From assembly GCA_022787425.1 (NCBI GenBank), contig JALFWB010000011.1, positions 124,001 to 188,000 of the forward strand: 64,000 bases of DNA. The letters are read 5' to 3'. Within the stretch, counting starts at the first letter, position 1; each line of letters opens with the position of its first letter. This stretch comes from Akkermansia sp. (GTDB taxonomy: Bacteria > Verrucomicrobiota > Verrucomicrobiia > Verrucomicrobiales > Akkermansiaceae). Under the pieces are notes generated by a model. It did not search any database. It was not told the DNA's origin and saw only the letters and a list, made by a program, of their open reading frames with translations. The translations under genes and the position numbers were made by a program. Below, in pieces: positions 56,945 to 64,000 of this stretch.

Positions 56945-56973
56945 ATTGTAGCGTATTTCGACCCCTTGTGCAA
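56945..56973 (-). promoter_or_regulatory. PBP-fabG-rlmH promoter, near-leaderless
   Basis: Minus strand: TTGCAC (56973-56968), 17 bp, TACAAT (56950-56945), 9 bases before the ATG. Confidence 0.75.
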
Positions 56974-57058
56974 CATATCTTTGCGTGTGCGGTGCATTTT
57001 AGGGTGTTTTCCGTGCGTGTCTACCGGGCGGCAAGCCTGTCATACCGGAGGAATCGCC

Positions 57059-57087
57059 TTGCTTCCCGCCTGCGCTTGTGGTACTCT
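57059..57087 (+). promoter_or_regulatory. Promoter of the EIIA gene, near-leaderless
   Basis: TTGCTT (57059-57064), 17 bp, TACTCT (57082-57087), 9 bases before ATG 57097. Confidence 0.6.
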
Positions 57088-57096
57088 CGCGCCTGC

Positions 57097-57567
57097 ATGC
57101 ATTCATCTCCACCGACGCATCTCATTGTGTGCCGAGAGCCCTTGGCGGCTCCGGATTATCGCACAGCCATCCGCCTATTGGCATCGGAATGCTGCCGCTG
57201 TGTCCCGCAGTTATACCGACCGGAGACACTGACGGCTTGGGCACTGGAGCGAGAGGAGGAGATCTCCACCTACCTGGGTCGCGGTATTGCCCTGCCCCAT
57301 GCCCGGGTGGAGGCCCTGCAGCAGCCGCTTCTCTGTGTGGGAAGATCCCCGGCAGGCATTCCTTGGCCAGAGGAACCGGCGAGGCTCATTTTCTTCCTGT
57401 GCGTCCCGGAGCATCAGCCGGAGCTTTACCTGCACTTTGTCTCCCGCCTGCTGCGCTGGAGCACCGGTGCACCTACCTCCCTTTTGCAGGGACCGGCAGA
57501 GGCCCTGCATGCCGCGCTGGCGGAGGTTCTGCTGCCTGCGAGCACGAAAAGTACCGCTGCGAGGTAA
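57097..57567 (+). CDS. PTS EIIA type-2 (PtsN/FruA-like) domain protein
   Basis: The 156-residue protein is a stand-alone EIIA of the fructose/mannitol/nitrogen family. The active-site region [18 protein letters not shown] contains the phosphorylatable His (LPHAR), followed by [27 protein letters not shown], the usual block for this fold. No EIIB or EIIC is fused or adjacent, so a regulatory role, as for PtsN, is inferred. Its donor would be HPr (15465). The start ATG 57097 is fixed by the promoter; the longer open frame upstream runs through the PBP gene. Confidence 0.85.
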   Translation: MHSSPPTHLIVCREPLAAPDYRTAIRLLASECCRCVPQLYRPETLTAWALEREEEISTYLGRGIALPHARVEALQQPLLCVGRSPAGIPWPEEPARLIFFLCVPEHQPELYLHFVSRLLRWSTGAPTSLLQGPAEALHAALAEVLLPASTKSTAAR

Positions 57568-57574
57568 AAAAGGC

Positions 57575-57603
57575 TTGCATCCCGCGTCGGCGCGTGGTAT
57601 AAA
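57575..57603 (+). promoter_or_regulatory. pflB promoter
   Basis: TTGCAT (57575-57580), 17 bp, TATAAA (57598-57603), just behind the EIIA stop. The leader is about 64 nt. Confidence 0.8.
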
Positions 57604-57673
57604 GCGCGCATCGCCATCCCGGCTGCTTCGGTGGCCGGCATCATCCCCCCCATTCACAGCATTCTCACATACC

Positions 57674-59941
57674 ATGAAACTGAAGCCCGGTAAGGACTAC
57701 GAGCAGTGGAGCGGTTTCTCAGGCCGCATTTGGAAGGACGAGGTCAACGTGCGTGACTTCATCCAGACGAACTACCAACCCTACGACGGGGACGAGAGCT
57801 TCTTGGCCGGACCCACGGAGGCTACGGATAAGCTCTGGGGAGCTCTGCAGAAGCTCCAGAAGGAGGAGCGCGCCCGCGGCGGCGTGCTCGAGTGCGAGAC
57901 GGAGGTCGTCAGCGGTCTCACCTCCTACGGTCCGGGCTACATCGATGAGAAGCTCAAGGATCTGGAGAAGATTGTGGGCATTCAGACGGATAAGCCGCTC
58001 AAGCGTGCGTTCATGCCCTACGGCGGTATCAAGATGGCCGTGCAGGCGGCGGAGACCTACGGCTACACCATCACCCCGGAGCTCAAGCGCATTTTTACAG
58101 AGTACACCACCACGCACAATGATGGTGTTTTTGCTGCCTACACGCCGGAGATGCGCTTGGCCCGCAAGACGCATATCGTGACCGGTCTGCCGGATACCTA
58201 CGGGCGCGGGCGCATCGTGGGGGACTACCGCCGCGTGGCACTTTACGGCATCGATTACCTCATCGAGGCAAAGGAGAACGATCTGCTTAACTGCGGCTGC
58301 GGTAACATGTATGACGAGGTTATCCGCCAGCGGGAGGAGATCTCCATGCAGATCAAGGCTCTCAAGGGGATGAAGGAGATGGCGGCCATCTACGGGCATG
58401 ATATTTCACAGCCTGCCGCCAACGCTCACCAGGCTTGTCAGTGGCTCTACTTCGGTTACCTTGCCGCCGTCAAGACCCAGAACGGTGCCGCCATGAGCGT
58501 GGGCCGTATCTCGACCTTCCTGGATATCTACATCCGCCGGGATCTGGAGCGTGGGCTCATCACGGAGTCGGAGGCGCAGGAGCTGATCGACCACTTGGTG
58601 CTCAAGTTCCGCATGGTCAAGTTTGCGCGCATTCCGTCCTACAATCAGCTTTTCTCCGGCGACCCCACCTGGGCTACGCTGGAGGTGGCGGGCATCGGTA
58701 TGGATGGCCGCAGCATGGTGACGCAGACGGATTTCCGCTTCCTGCACACGCTGGAGAACATGGGACCCTCCCCGGAGCCGAATCTGACGGTGCTCTATTC
58801 TTCCAAGCTGGGTGAAAATTTCAAGCGCTACGCCGCCAAGATTTCCGTGGCGACCAGTTCTATTCAGTATGAGAACGATGACGTCATGAAGCCTGTTTGG
58901 GGGGATGACTACTCCATCTGCTGCTGTGTTTCTGCCACGCAGACGGGTAAGGAGATCCAGTTCTTCGGGGCGCGTGCGAACCTCGGCAAGGCGTTGCTCT
59001 ATGCCTTCAACGGCGGGTTCGATGAAAAGCACCGCATCCAGTGCGGGCCGAAGATGGAGCGTATCTCCGGCGAGTATGCCGACTTCGATGAGGTGATGGA
59101 GAAGTTCGATTTCTGGTTGGATTGGGTCGCTGATATTTACGTCAATGTGCTCAATCTCATCCACTACATGCACGATAAGTATTACTACGAGGCGGCGGAA
59201 ATGGCCCTCATCGATACGGACGTACGCCGCACCTTCGCAACGGGTATCGCCGGTTTCTCGCATGTGATCGACTCGCTCAGTGCTATCAAATACGCGAAGG
59301 TCCGTATCCTGCGCGATGAGGAGGGTATCACCACCGGTTTCGAGACGGAGGGTGACTTCCCGAAGTACGGCAACGATGACGACCGCGCGGATGAGATCGG
59401 TATCTGGCTACTCAAGACCTTTGTGGAGAAGGTCAGCCGCCGCCACACTTACCGCAACAGCACGGCCACGACCTCGCTGCTCACCATCACGTCCAACGTG
59501 GTTTACGGTGAGGCGACGGGTGCTATGCCGGATGGGCGGCCTGCTTACACGCCGTTCTCCCCGGGTGCCTCGCCTTCCTACGGTGCCGAGCAGAACGGGC
59601 TTCTCGCTTCCCTTAACAGCGTGGCAAAGATCCCCTACCACTGGTCGCTCGATGGTATCTCCAATACCCAGACCATCAACCCGGACGCCCTCGGCCACTC
59701 CGATGCGGAGCGCACCGCGAACCTTGTCCAGGTGCTCGATGGCTACTTCGACCAAGGTGCTCACCACCTGAATGTCAACGTCTTCGGCGTTGACCGTCTC
59801 CTGGATGCCAAGGCCCACCCGGAGAAGGAGGAGTACGCGAACTTCACCATCCGTGTCTCCGGTTACGCAGTCAAGTTCATTGACCTCACCCCCAAGCAGC
59901 AGGACGACGTCATCGCCCGCACCTGCCACGGTCGCCTTTAA
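57674..59941 (+). CDS. pflB: Formate C-acetyltransferase (pyruvate formate-lyase)
   Basis: PFL splits pyruvate with CoA into acetyl-CoA and formate by a glycyl radical mechanism, under anaerobic conditions. The 755-residue protein has the active-site cysteines in [13 protein letters not shown] (C416-C418, one more Cys than the usual pair). The glycyl radical site is in [10 protein letters not shown] (G730). The start ATG 57674 ([20 protein letters not shown]) matches the family. The activating enzyme PflA is not adjacent. It indicates a fermentative lifestyle. Confidence 0.97.
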   Translation: MKLKPGKDYEQWSGFSGRIWKDEVNVRDFIQTNYQPYDGDESFLAGPTEATDKLWGALQKLQKEERARGGVLECETEVVSGLTSYGPGYIDEKLKDLEKIVGIQTDKPLKRAFMPYGGIKMAVQAAETYGYTITPELKRIFTEYTTTHNDGVFAAYTPEMRLARKTHIVTGLPDTYGRGRIVGDYRRVALYGIDYLIEAKENDLLNCGCGNMYDEVIRQREEISMQIKALKGMKEMAAIYGHDISQPAANAHQACQWLYFGYLAAVKTQNGAAMSVGRISTFLDIYIRRDLERGLITESEAQELIDHLVLKFRMVKFARIPSYNQLFSGDPTWATLEVAGIGMDGRSMVTQTDFRFLHTLENMGPSPEPNLTVLYSSKLGENFKRYAAKISVATSSIQYENDDVMKPVWGDDYSICCCVSATQTGKEIQFFGARANLGKALLYAFNGGFDEKHRIQCGPKMERISGEYADFDEVMEKFDFWLDWVADIYVNVLNLIHYMHDKYYYEAAEMALIDTDVRRTFATGIAGFSHVIDSLSAIKYAKVRILRDEEGITTGFETEGDFPKYGNDDDRADEIGIWLLKTFVEKVSRRHTYRNSTATTSLLTITSNVVYGEATGAMPDGRPAYTPFSPGASPSYGAEQNGLLASLNSVAKIPYHWSLDGISNTQTINPDALGHSDAERTANLVQVLDGYFDQGAHHLNVNVFGVDRLLDAKAHPEKEEYANFTIRVSGYAVKFIDLTPKQQDDVIARTCHGRL

Positions 59942-59957
59942 CCTTCCCCCAACCCTC

Positions 59958-59989
59958 CCCCTGCCTACTGTTTCCCCGGTAGGCAGGGG
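59958..59989 (+). terminator. Hairpin after pflB
   Basis: A perfect 11-bp stem, CCCCTGCCTAC (59958-59968) with GTAGGCAGGGG (59979-59989), lies 16 bases after the stop. There is no T run. Confidence 0.6.
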
Positions 59990-59990
59990 A

Positions 59991-60387
59991 AGCTGCGCGG
60001 AAGTAATTACCGAGTGCGAGGGTGATGGGTAGTAGTAAGGTGGTAGGTTTTGGACGCGGAATTTTGGGAAGGAGCGGAAAGGTGTAGGCGTGCCATTCTT
60101 GCTTCAGACTGCATACCGCCGGGGTAGTAGGTCTCTTCGGTGTGTGTTTTAATGAAATTTCGAGACCTACCTATCATGAGGACGTCTTGACATCTTGTCA
60201 AAGATCAGCATGATAAAGAATTTCCTAATCTTCCGTTCATTCCGCGCAAAAAAAACTTCAGCTACCTCCTCCCACAGCGGCAAGAAGTCTCCATCACACC
60301 TTCTCATCAAAATTCATTTTCTTTCTCCGTTTTCCACCTTCTCTCCGGGCGCTGGGGTGAAAAAAGCGGGCGGGCGGTTGTTTTGGC
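59991..60387. other. Gene-poor stretch with inverted repeats
   Basis: About 400 bases without a convincing gene. It holds a perfect 9-bp inverted repeat, GTAGGTCTC (60127-60135) with GAGACCTAC (60162-60170), and a palindrome TTGACA-TCT-TGTCAA (60187-60201). The word GGTAGG also occurs earlier, at about 60041. A plus-strand frame of 77 codons (60195-60428) shows no recognisable features. A small RNA or a decayed element is possible. Confidence 0.4.
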
Positions 60388-60415
60388 TTGCCATCTGCGG
60401 GATTCTTGGTAGTAT
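60388..60415 (+). promoter_or_regulatory. Promoter of the 60425 gene, near-leaderless
   Basis: TTGCCA (60388-60393), 16 bp, TAGTAT (60410-60415), 9 bases before ATG 60425. Confidence 0.6.
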
Positions 60416-60424
60416 GAAAAGCAT

Positions 60425-61372
60425 ATGAAGCATTTTCTTCTTCTATTGGTAAGCCTTGTGCTCTGCACCTTATCAGCGGGTGGGGTGGAGATTAAGAACA
60501 TCGGCGTCAAGCTCACCCGCAACAGTGCCGACAAGAAGCTGACGCCGGATTACAGTTTCAAGGTGCTGGAGGATTTGAGTGTGCGTCGCACCTGGTATCT
60601 ATCCGGCGGGCGCATCCTGAGCGCGGACTTCGATGCCAAGAGCCAAGAGGGCAAACTGATTTCTGCGCATGTGGTGTATGAAAAGCCGGTGGATATGAAG
60701 ACGGCGCAGGCGGATGCCTTGGCTCTGGGGCACACAAAGTCTGATACGTGGAAGAAGCTGAAGGCCAAGAAGGCGGAGGAGCTGGGGCTGGCCCCGTGCA
60801 AGTATAAGAAGCTCAAGAACGGTAGCTATCTGTATGTGGAGATGAATGCGGCGAAAAAGGCTACGAGCGTCTCGCTCTATGCGGCTAAGCCCAGTCGCCA
60901 CCGTCTCACACTCGGGGAGTGGACCGGCGGCGTCACGCGTACCGCGCTCGGCTCTACCGCAGACAACAGCGGCAGCGTCAATTTCCTCAAGCAGGATGAA
61001 GAGAAGCGCTTGGCCGCCAACAAGAAGCGCGCCGCCGAGCGTCCCCGTCCGTCGGCAGATAAGCCTGCCCGGAGCGAAGAGGTCGTGGTCACTGAGGTGA
61101 TCGAAGAGGTGGAGGACGAGACCGATGAGGCCGAGGGCGACGGCGATGCCGAGGTGACCGTGGTGAAGACAGAGAAGGGGCCCTGGCCCGTCATCCGCGA
61201 CTACTGCAAGGAGCTGTCGAGCCGCCCTTGGACTACGATGGAGCGTCTGTGCATCTACGGCGGTGGCGGTCTCATCCTGCTGCTCATCATCGTCTCGGCA
61301 GTGCGCCGTCGCATGCGCCGCAAAGCCGCCGAGGAGCGCGCCCAAGCCATCATGAACGGCAAAAAGTCATAA
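60425..61372 (+). CDS. Exported membrane-anchored protein, function unknown
   Basis: The 315-residue protein has a signal peptide (MKHFLLLLVSLVLCTLSAGG), a folded region of about 150 residues (GVEIKNIGVKLTRN to RLTLGEWTGG), and an Arg/Lys- then Glu/Asp-rich linker (about 190-245). One transmembrane helix follows (LCIYGGGGLILLLIIVSAV, about 275-293), then a basic tail. The topology would be periplasmic domain outside, basic tail in the cytoplasm. I do not recognise a family. Confidence 0.82.
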   Translation: MKHFLLLLVSLVLCTLSAGGVEIKNIGVKLTRNSADKKLTPDYSFKVLEDLSVRRTWYLSGGRILSADFDAKSQEGKLISAHVVYEKPVDMKTAQADALALGHTKSDTWKKLKAKKAEELGLAPCKYKKLKNGSYLYVEMNAAKKATSVSLYAAKPSRHRLTLGEWTGGVTRTALGSTADNSGSVNFLKQDEEKRLAANKKRAAERPRPSADKPARSEEVVVTEVIEEVEDETDEAEGDGDAEVTVVKTEKGPWPVIRDYCKELSSRPWTTMERLCIYGGGGLILLLIIVSAVRRRMRRKAAEERAQAIMNGKKS

Positions 61373-61399
61373 TTTTACCGATGAATTCGCCGTTTCTGC

Positions 61400-61428
61400 T
61401 TGTCAAGAGCCGATCGGCGTGGTATAAC
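61400..61428 (+). promoter_or_regulatory. Promoter of the pilin gene
   Basis: TTGTCA (61400-61405), 17 bp, TATAAC (61423-61428). The leader is about 19 nt. Confidence 0.7.
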
Positions 61429-61453
61429 GAGAGTGTTCAATGAATCAATTCTC

Positions 61454-62212
61454 ATGAAAGCACCTAAAATCTACAGAAAGAAAGGGGGCTTCACCCTCAT
61501 CGAGCTCATTGTGGTGATTGCCATTCTCGGCACCCTCGCCGCTGTCGGCTACGGTCCCATCATGGACCACCTGAACGACGGTGACCGCCAGATCGCTTCC
61601 TCCAACCTCAGCAACATCAGCACCGCCCTCATTGACTTCAACACGGAGATGACCGCTTATCCGAGCGATCAGACCGCCGAGAGTATGCAGGAGCGCATGG
61701 AGGAGGCCGGTAAGGACTTCGGCGCGCTGCAGGGCGACACCTCTAACTGCTACTTCCGCCAGCTCATGGTGCGCGATAACTCCTTGGCCGAGAAGATCTT
61801 CTTCGCTAAGGTCGCCGGTGTCATCGCTGAAGGCGATAACAAGAAGGCCAACGGCAAGGCTCTCCAAGCAGGCGAAAATGCCTTCTCCTATGTGATGATG
61901 CAGTCGACAGAGGGTGATGGCTATCGCGGCGTTACCGGTCGCGGCACCTGCCCCATTGTCATGACGCCCACCGCTGAGCCCGGCAAGCCCGTGTCCGGCT
62001 CGGATGTCAAGTTCGACCTCACGCCCTTCCGCGGTCACGTCTTCGTGCTCTTCACCGACAAGTCCATCAAGGACCTTCACGGAGATAAGGCCATCAAGGA
62101 GAACGAGGATGGTGATCTCGGTACTCTCGTCACGGACATCTTCCCGGAGAACGTTAAGACCGGTGAATCTCGTGCCGGACGCTACTCCATCTTCGGACCG
62201 GCTCTCAAGTAA
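61454..62212 (+). CDS. Type IV pilin-like / GspG-like prepilin
   Basis: The 252-residue protein has a prepilin leader (MKAPKIYRKKGG), the cleavage and methylation site G|FTLIELIVVIAILGTLAAVGY, and a soluble domain. The downstream part (LSNISTALIDFNTEMTAYPSD) fits the major pseudopilin of type II secretion, and such proteins are numerous in Verrucomicrobiota. The mature domain is longer than classic GspG. The start ATG 61454 places the leader correctly; the upstream frame begins in the -35 box. It stands alone with its own terminator. Confidence 0.9.
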   Translation: MKAPKIYRKKGGFTLIELIVVIAILGTLAAVGYGPIMDHLNDGDRQIASSNLSNISTALIDFNTEMTAYPSDQTAESMQERMEEAGKDFGALQGDTSNCYFRQLMVRDNSLAEKIFFAKVAGVIAEGDNKKANGKALQAGENAFSYVMMQSTEGDGYRGVTGRGTCPIVMTPTAEPGKPVSGSDVKFDLTPFRGHVFVLFTDKSIKDLHGDKAIKENEDGDLGTLVTDIFPENVKTGESRAGRYSIFGPALK

Positions 62213-62230
62213 TCACCCTCTACTTTCACC

Positions 62231-62264
62231 AAGGCACCTCCTCACCATGGGAGGTGCCTTTTTG
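62231..62264 (+). terminator. Terminator of the pilin gene
   Basis: A perfect 11-bp stem, AAGGCACCTCC (62231-62241) with GGAGGTGCCTT (62250-62260), and a T run. Confidence 0.92.
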
Positions 62265-62334
62265 TATACCCATCCTTCCGCCATATCAGTTGCTGAATTG
62301 TTCCCGGATGACCCGCCATTAGTGAGAGGGTGGC

Positions 62335-62814
62335 TCAGCTGAGTAGCTTGGCGGTACCGCTGAACAGGCTACCCAGGGCGGAGGCGGCGGTTCCTGCAGC
62401 TTGGCGGCGGGCGTTGGCGGATTGAAGGCGCAGGTTGCGGCTGTCCAGCGTGGCTTGAGTTCGCTCGGCATTCGCTTGTTGAAGGGCGGCCTCGGCTTGA
62501 TTGTTGATGCGATCCTGCAGACGAGTAGCGAGGTCGACCTCACGCATGGCTGTACTGCCTTCGCGCGCTGTGTTGCTTGCGGCGGCATCCGTGCGGGCGT
62601 GTGCCAGCTCTTGCTGAGCATTTCGCGTCTCACGGCGCGCATTCTCCATGGCGGTGTCCACCACAGCCGCTGCATGACGCTCCGCCAGCTCCCGCTGCGT
62701 GCTCGCCGCCTGCTTCAGAGCCTTGGACTGCGCCCTCTGTGCCTGCCCCTCGATCACTTTCGAGGCCACCGCAGCCCCCGTCGTGGCTGCCCCTAATATC
62801 GTTCCGAATCCCAT
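62335..62814 (-). CDS. Ala/Gln-rich helical protein, possibly virion-internal-like
   Basis: The 159-residue protein begins MGFGTILGAATTGAAVASKV and is otherwise one long Ala/Gln/Arg-rich helix (AQRAQSKALKQAASTQREL). It ends in a second small-residue hydrophobic patch (AAGTAASALGSLFSG). This plan resembles small internal or ejection proteins of short-tailed phages, but no other phage gene is near and the match is only in style. A coiled-coil structural protein is the safe description. It has its own promoter. Confidence 0.65.
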   Translation of the reverse strand: MGFGTILGAATTGAAVASKVIEGQAQRAQSKALKQAASTQRELAERHAAAVVDTAMENARRETRNAQQELAHARTDAAASNTAREGSTAMREVDLATRLQDRINNQAEAALQQANAERTQATLDSRNLRLQSANARRQAAGTAASALGSLFSGTAKLLS

Positions 62815-62823
62815 AACACCCCC

Positions 62824-62852
62824 ATCCTACCACAACCCCTACCCCGCTGCAA
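62824..62852 (-). promoter_or_regulatory. Promoter of the 62335-62814 gene, near-leaderless
   Basis: Minus strand: TTGCAG (62852-62847), 17 bp, TAGGAT (62829-62824), 9 bases before the ATG. Confidence 0.65.
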
Positions 62853-62969
62853 TCCCTCGCAGTACCCCACTGCCCTACCCACTCCGCACTCTCCCGGAAT
62901 TCTGATGCCCCCGATTGCTTCCGCAACCGAGGGCACGTTTTTACATTTACCGAAAAAAGATGTTCCTCC

Positions 62970-63719
62970 CTACTTTCTCCTCCTCCGCCTCGCACACAAG
63001 CCGACAAGTGCCAGCAGAGAAAGCGTGGCTGTAGTAGGCTCAGGGACGCTTGCTTCCTTGTTCAGTACCTGAGCAGTCTCCTTGGAGAGTGCCTCATTGA
63101 AAAGGTAAATGTGGTCGATATAATTCTCGTTAATTTTAACTGTACCGGTTGAACCGACTCCGCTACTCCATTTATAGTTCTTGTTTGTTCCGTAGAGCTC
63201 AGTAATCGAACCATCCGAGAAACGTAACGTTACATAAAGTGATGATGAAACCGTATCGGAGTGAGAAAAAGTCACTGCGAGCCCCGTTAAGGAACCCAAT
63301 TTGGATGTTAAATTACTACCTGCAGTCGAATCCGCAAAATTATTGGTAGCCGGAGTAGAACCATCCACTGTCATCGGGTAACGGCTTTCTCCTGTACCTC
63401 CTGTCATGTCCAGATTACTCATAGACTCGTTGAAGTCACAAACACCAACGAATCCGGTATTGTTAAGTGCCATGGCTAATCCCATATCGTAGCTATTATC
63501 CACCCATACAAGCATTGGACGAACTGCACTACCTGAGTTCTTGCCGAGGATATTCTTCATGGCATCAGCATTAAGGGTTATGGTGTATGAAAAACTCCCG
63601 GAAACCCCACTAATCCCTGTAAGATTACTGTCACCGTGCACTGTTGCATCCGAGAGCGAGCTCACGGCCGCACTCAGAGTAGAACCTAAAATCAAAACTG
63701 CTGTAAGTACCTTGTTCAT
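62970..63719 (-). CDS. PEP-CTERM-sorted secreted protein
   Basis: The 249-residue protein has a signal peptide (about 1-18), a beta-rich middle (YTITLNADAMKNIL; NYIDHIYLFNEAL, recalling LamG-like domains), and a C-terminal PEP-CTERM signal: VPEPTTATLSLLALVGLCAR followed by an Arg/Lys-rich end. PEP-CTERM proteins are processed by an exosortase and placed on or outside the outer membrane; no exosortase gene is in this window. Composition is AT-richer than the core genes. Its promoter contains a dyad operator. Confidence 0.88.
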   Translation of the reverse strand: MNKVLTAVLILGSTLSAAVSSLSDATVHGDSNLTGISGVSGSFSYTITLNADAMKNILGKNSGSAVRPMLVWVDNSYDMGLAMALNNTGFVGVCDFNESMSNLDMTGGTGESRYPMTVDGSTPATNNFADSTAGSNLTSKLGSLTGLAVTFSHSDTVSSSLYVTLRFSDGSITELYGTNKNYKWSSGVGSTGTVKINENYIDHIYLFNEALSKETAQVLNKEASVPEPTTATLSLLALVGLCARRRRRK

Positions 63720-63767
63720 GTTCTCTTCCCGGGAATGAGTCTTTCATCTCCTCCCTTTCCGCAGGTA

Positions 63768-63796
63768 AGTCTACAGCATTCCCAATGCTGAGTCAA
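63768..63796 (-). promoter_or_regulatory. PEP-CTERM gene promoter with dyad filling the spacer
   Basis: Minus strand: TTGACT (63796-63791), 17 bp, TAGACT (63773-63768). The spacer, CAGCATTCCCAATGCTG on the plus strand (63774-63790), is a dyad with 7-bp arms and a CCC centre, so a protein bound there would cover the whole promoter. The leader is about 42 nt, with GGGAAG before the ATG. Confidence 0.75.
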
Positions 63797-63943
63797 GCAG
63801 AAAAGCGGGAAATCGTTGATTTTTCGCACTTTTTCGTTGTTTTTCCTTCTTACATATTTCAGAGGATCGAGAGAACAATAAGGATCGATAACATTCATTG
63901 AGCATTGATTTTGAATGACTTATGATCTGCAAATATGCTGTAT

Positions 63944-63985
63944 GCTTTGGGAATGCAGACCCCGGCATTGGGAATGCTGTACACT
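63944..63985. repeat. Further copies of the GCATT-N3-AATGC dyad
   Basis: GCTTTGGGAATGC (63944-63956) and GCATTGGGAATGC (63965-63977) repeat the dyad of the promoter at 63774. Their GGG centres are 21 bp apart, two helical turns. The second copy is followed by TACACT (63980-63985), a possible plus-strand -10 box for a gene beyond the window. Confidence 0.7.
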
Positions 63986-64000
63986 GGTCTCAGACAGGCG

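Noticed and set aside
60195..60428. Plus-strand frame of 77 codons, mixed basic and hydrophobic
   Set aside because: It overlaps the promoter and start of the 60425 gene and shows no coherent domain.
63716..63898. Minus-strand frame of 60 codons upstream of the PEP-CTERM gene
   Set aside because: It runs through the promoter and operator; cysteine-rich but without family features.

Overview
The window looks like a stretch of chromosome from a GC-rich Verrucomicrobiota bacterium, most likely Akkermansia-like. The main clues are a secreted protein ending in a VPEP-TM-RRRRRK (PEP-CTERM) tail, a secreted GH20 hexosaminidase, a GspG-like pilin, and r-protein starts without Shine-Dalgarno sequences. 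No rRNA, CRISPR array, insertion sequence or integrase was seen. Taxonomy is inferred from gene style only.

Layout. 1-11072: end of nusG, then rplK-rplA-rplJ-rplL-rpoB-rpoC, closed by a strong terminator. 11137-11320: a tRNA-Leu(AAG) unit. 11354-20289: ppk, a RhuM-family gene, rnc, ptsH-ptsI-GNAT, cstA-like, birA. 20337-25430: an MBL-fold hydrolase, a Sel1-like protein with a GH20 hexosaminidase, and an M42 aminopeptidase. 25463-31088: an AbiEi/AbiEii pair, a PAS-PP2C phosphatase and two unrecognised proteins. 31087-35706: trpEGDCF on the minus strand, behind a classical attenuator with a Trp-rich leader peptide. 35759-43505: nth, a small lipoprotein, a pair of related coiled-coil membrane proteins, metG-rlmI, tal, map. 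43613-49850: tandem Cys-motif paralogues, metX, rpmJ (too short for most gene callers), folC, ahcY. 49940-53303: an RRM protein, then an AT-richer island with an unknown gene and an Abi_2/HEPN gene. 53441-59989: rlmH-fabG-PBP (one minus-strand operon), an orphan PTS EIIA and pflB. 59991-64000: a membrane protein, a pilin, a coiled-coil protein and a PEP-CTERM protein with a dyad operator.

How genes connect. MetX, AhcY and FolC cover methionine synthesis, the methyl cycle and folate. HPr and EI have only one EIIA and no permease nearby, which suggests a regulatory PTS. PFL and the PTS proteins suit a fermentative anaerobe; GH20 and M42 suit glycan and peptide scavenging.

The most striking signal is regulatory. 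At least 17 genes have a sigma70-type promoter (TTGnnn, 16-18 bp, TAnnnT) whose -10 box ends only 6-12 nt before the start codon, implying leaderless or nearly leaderless mRNAs. This includes the trp leader peptide. The r-protein genes instead often carry ACAAC just before ATG. The other strong signals are the trp attenuator and a 17-bp dyad filling the promoter spacer of the PEP-CTERM gene, with further copies near the window end. All coordinates and motifs were read by eye; no database search was run.
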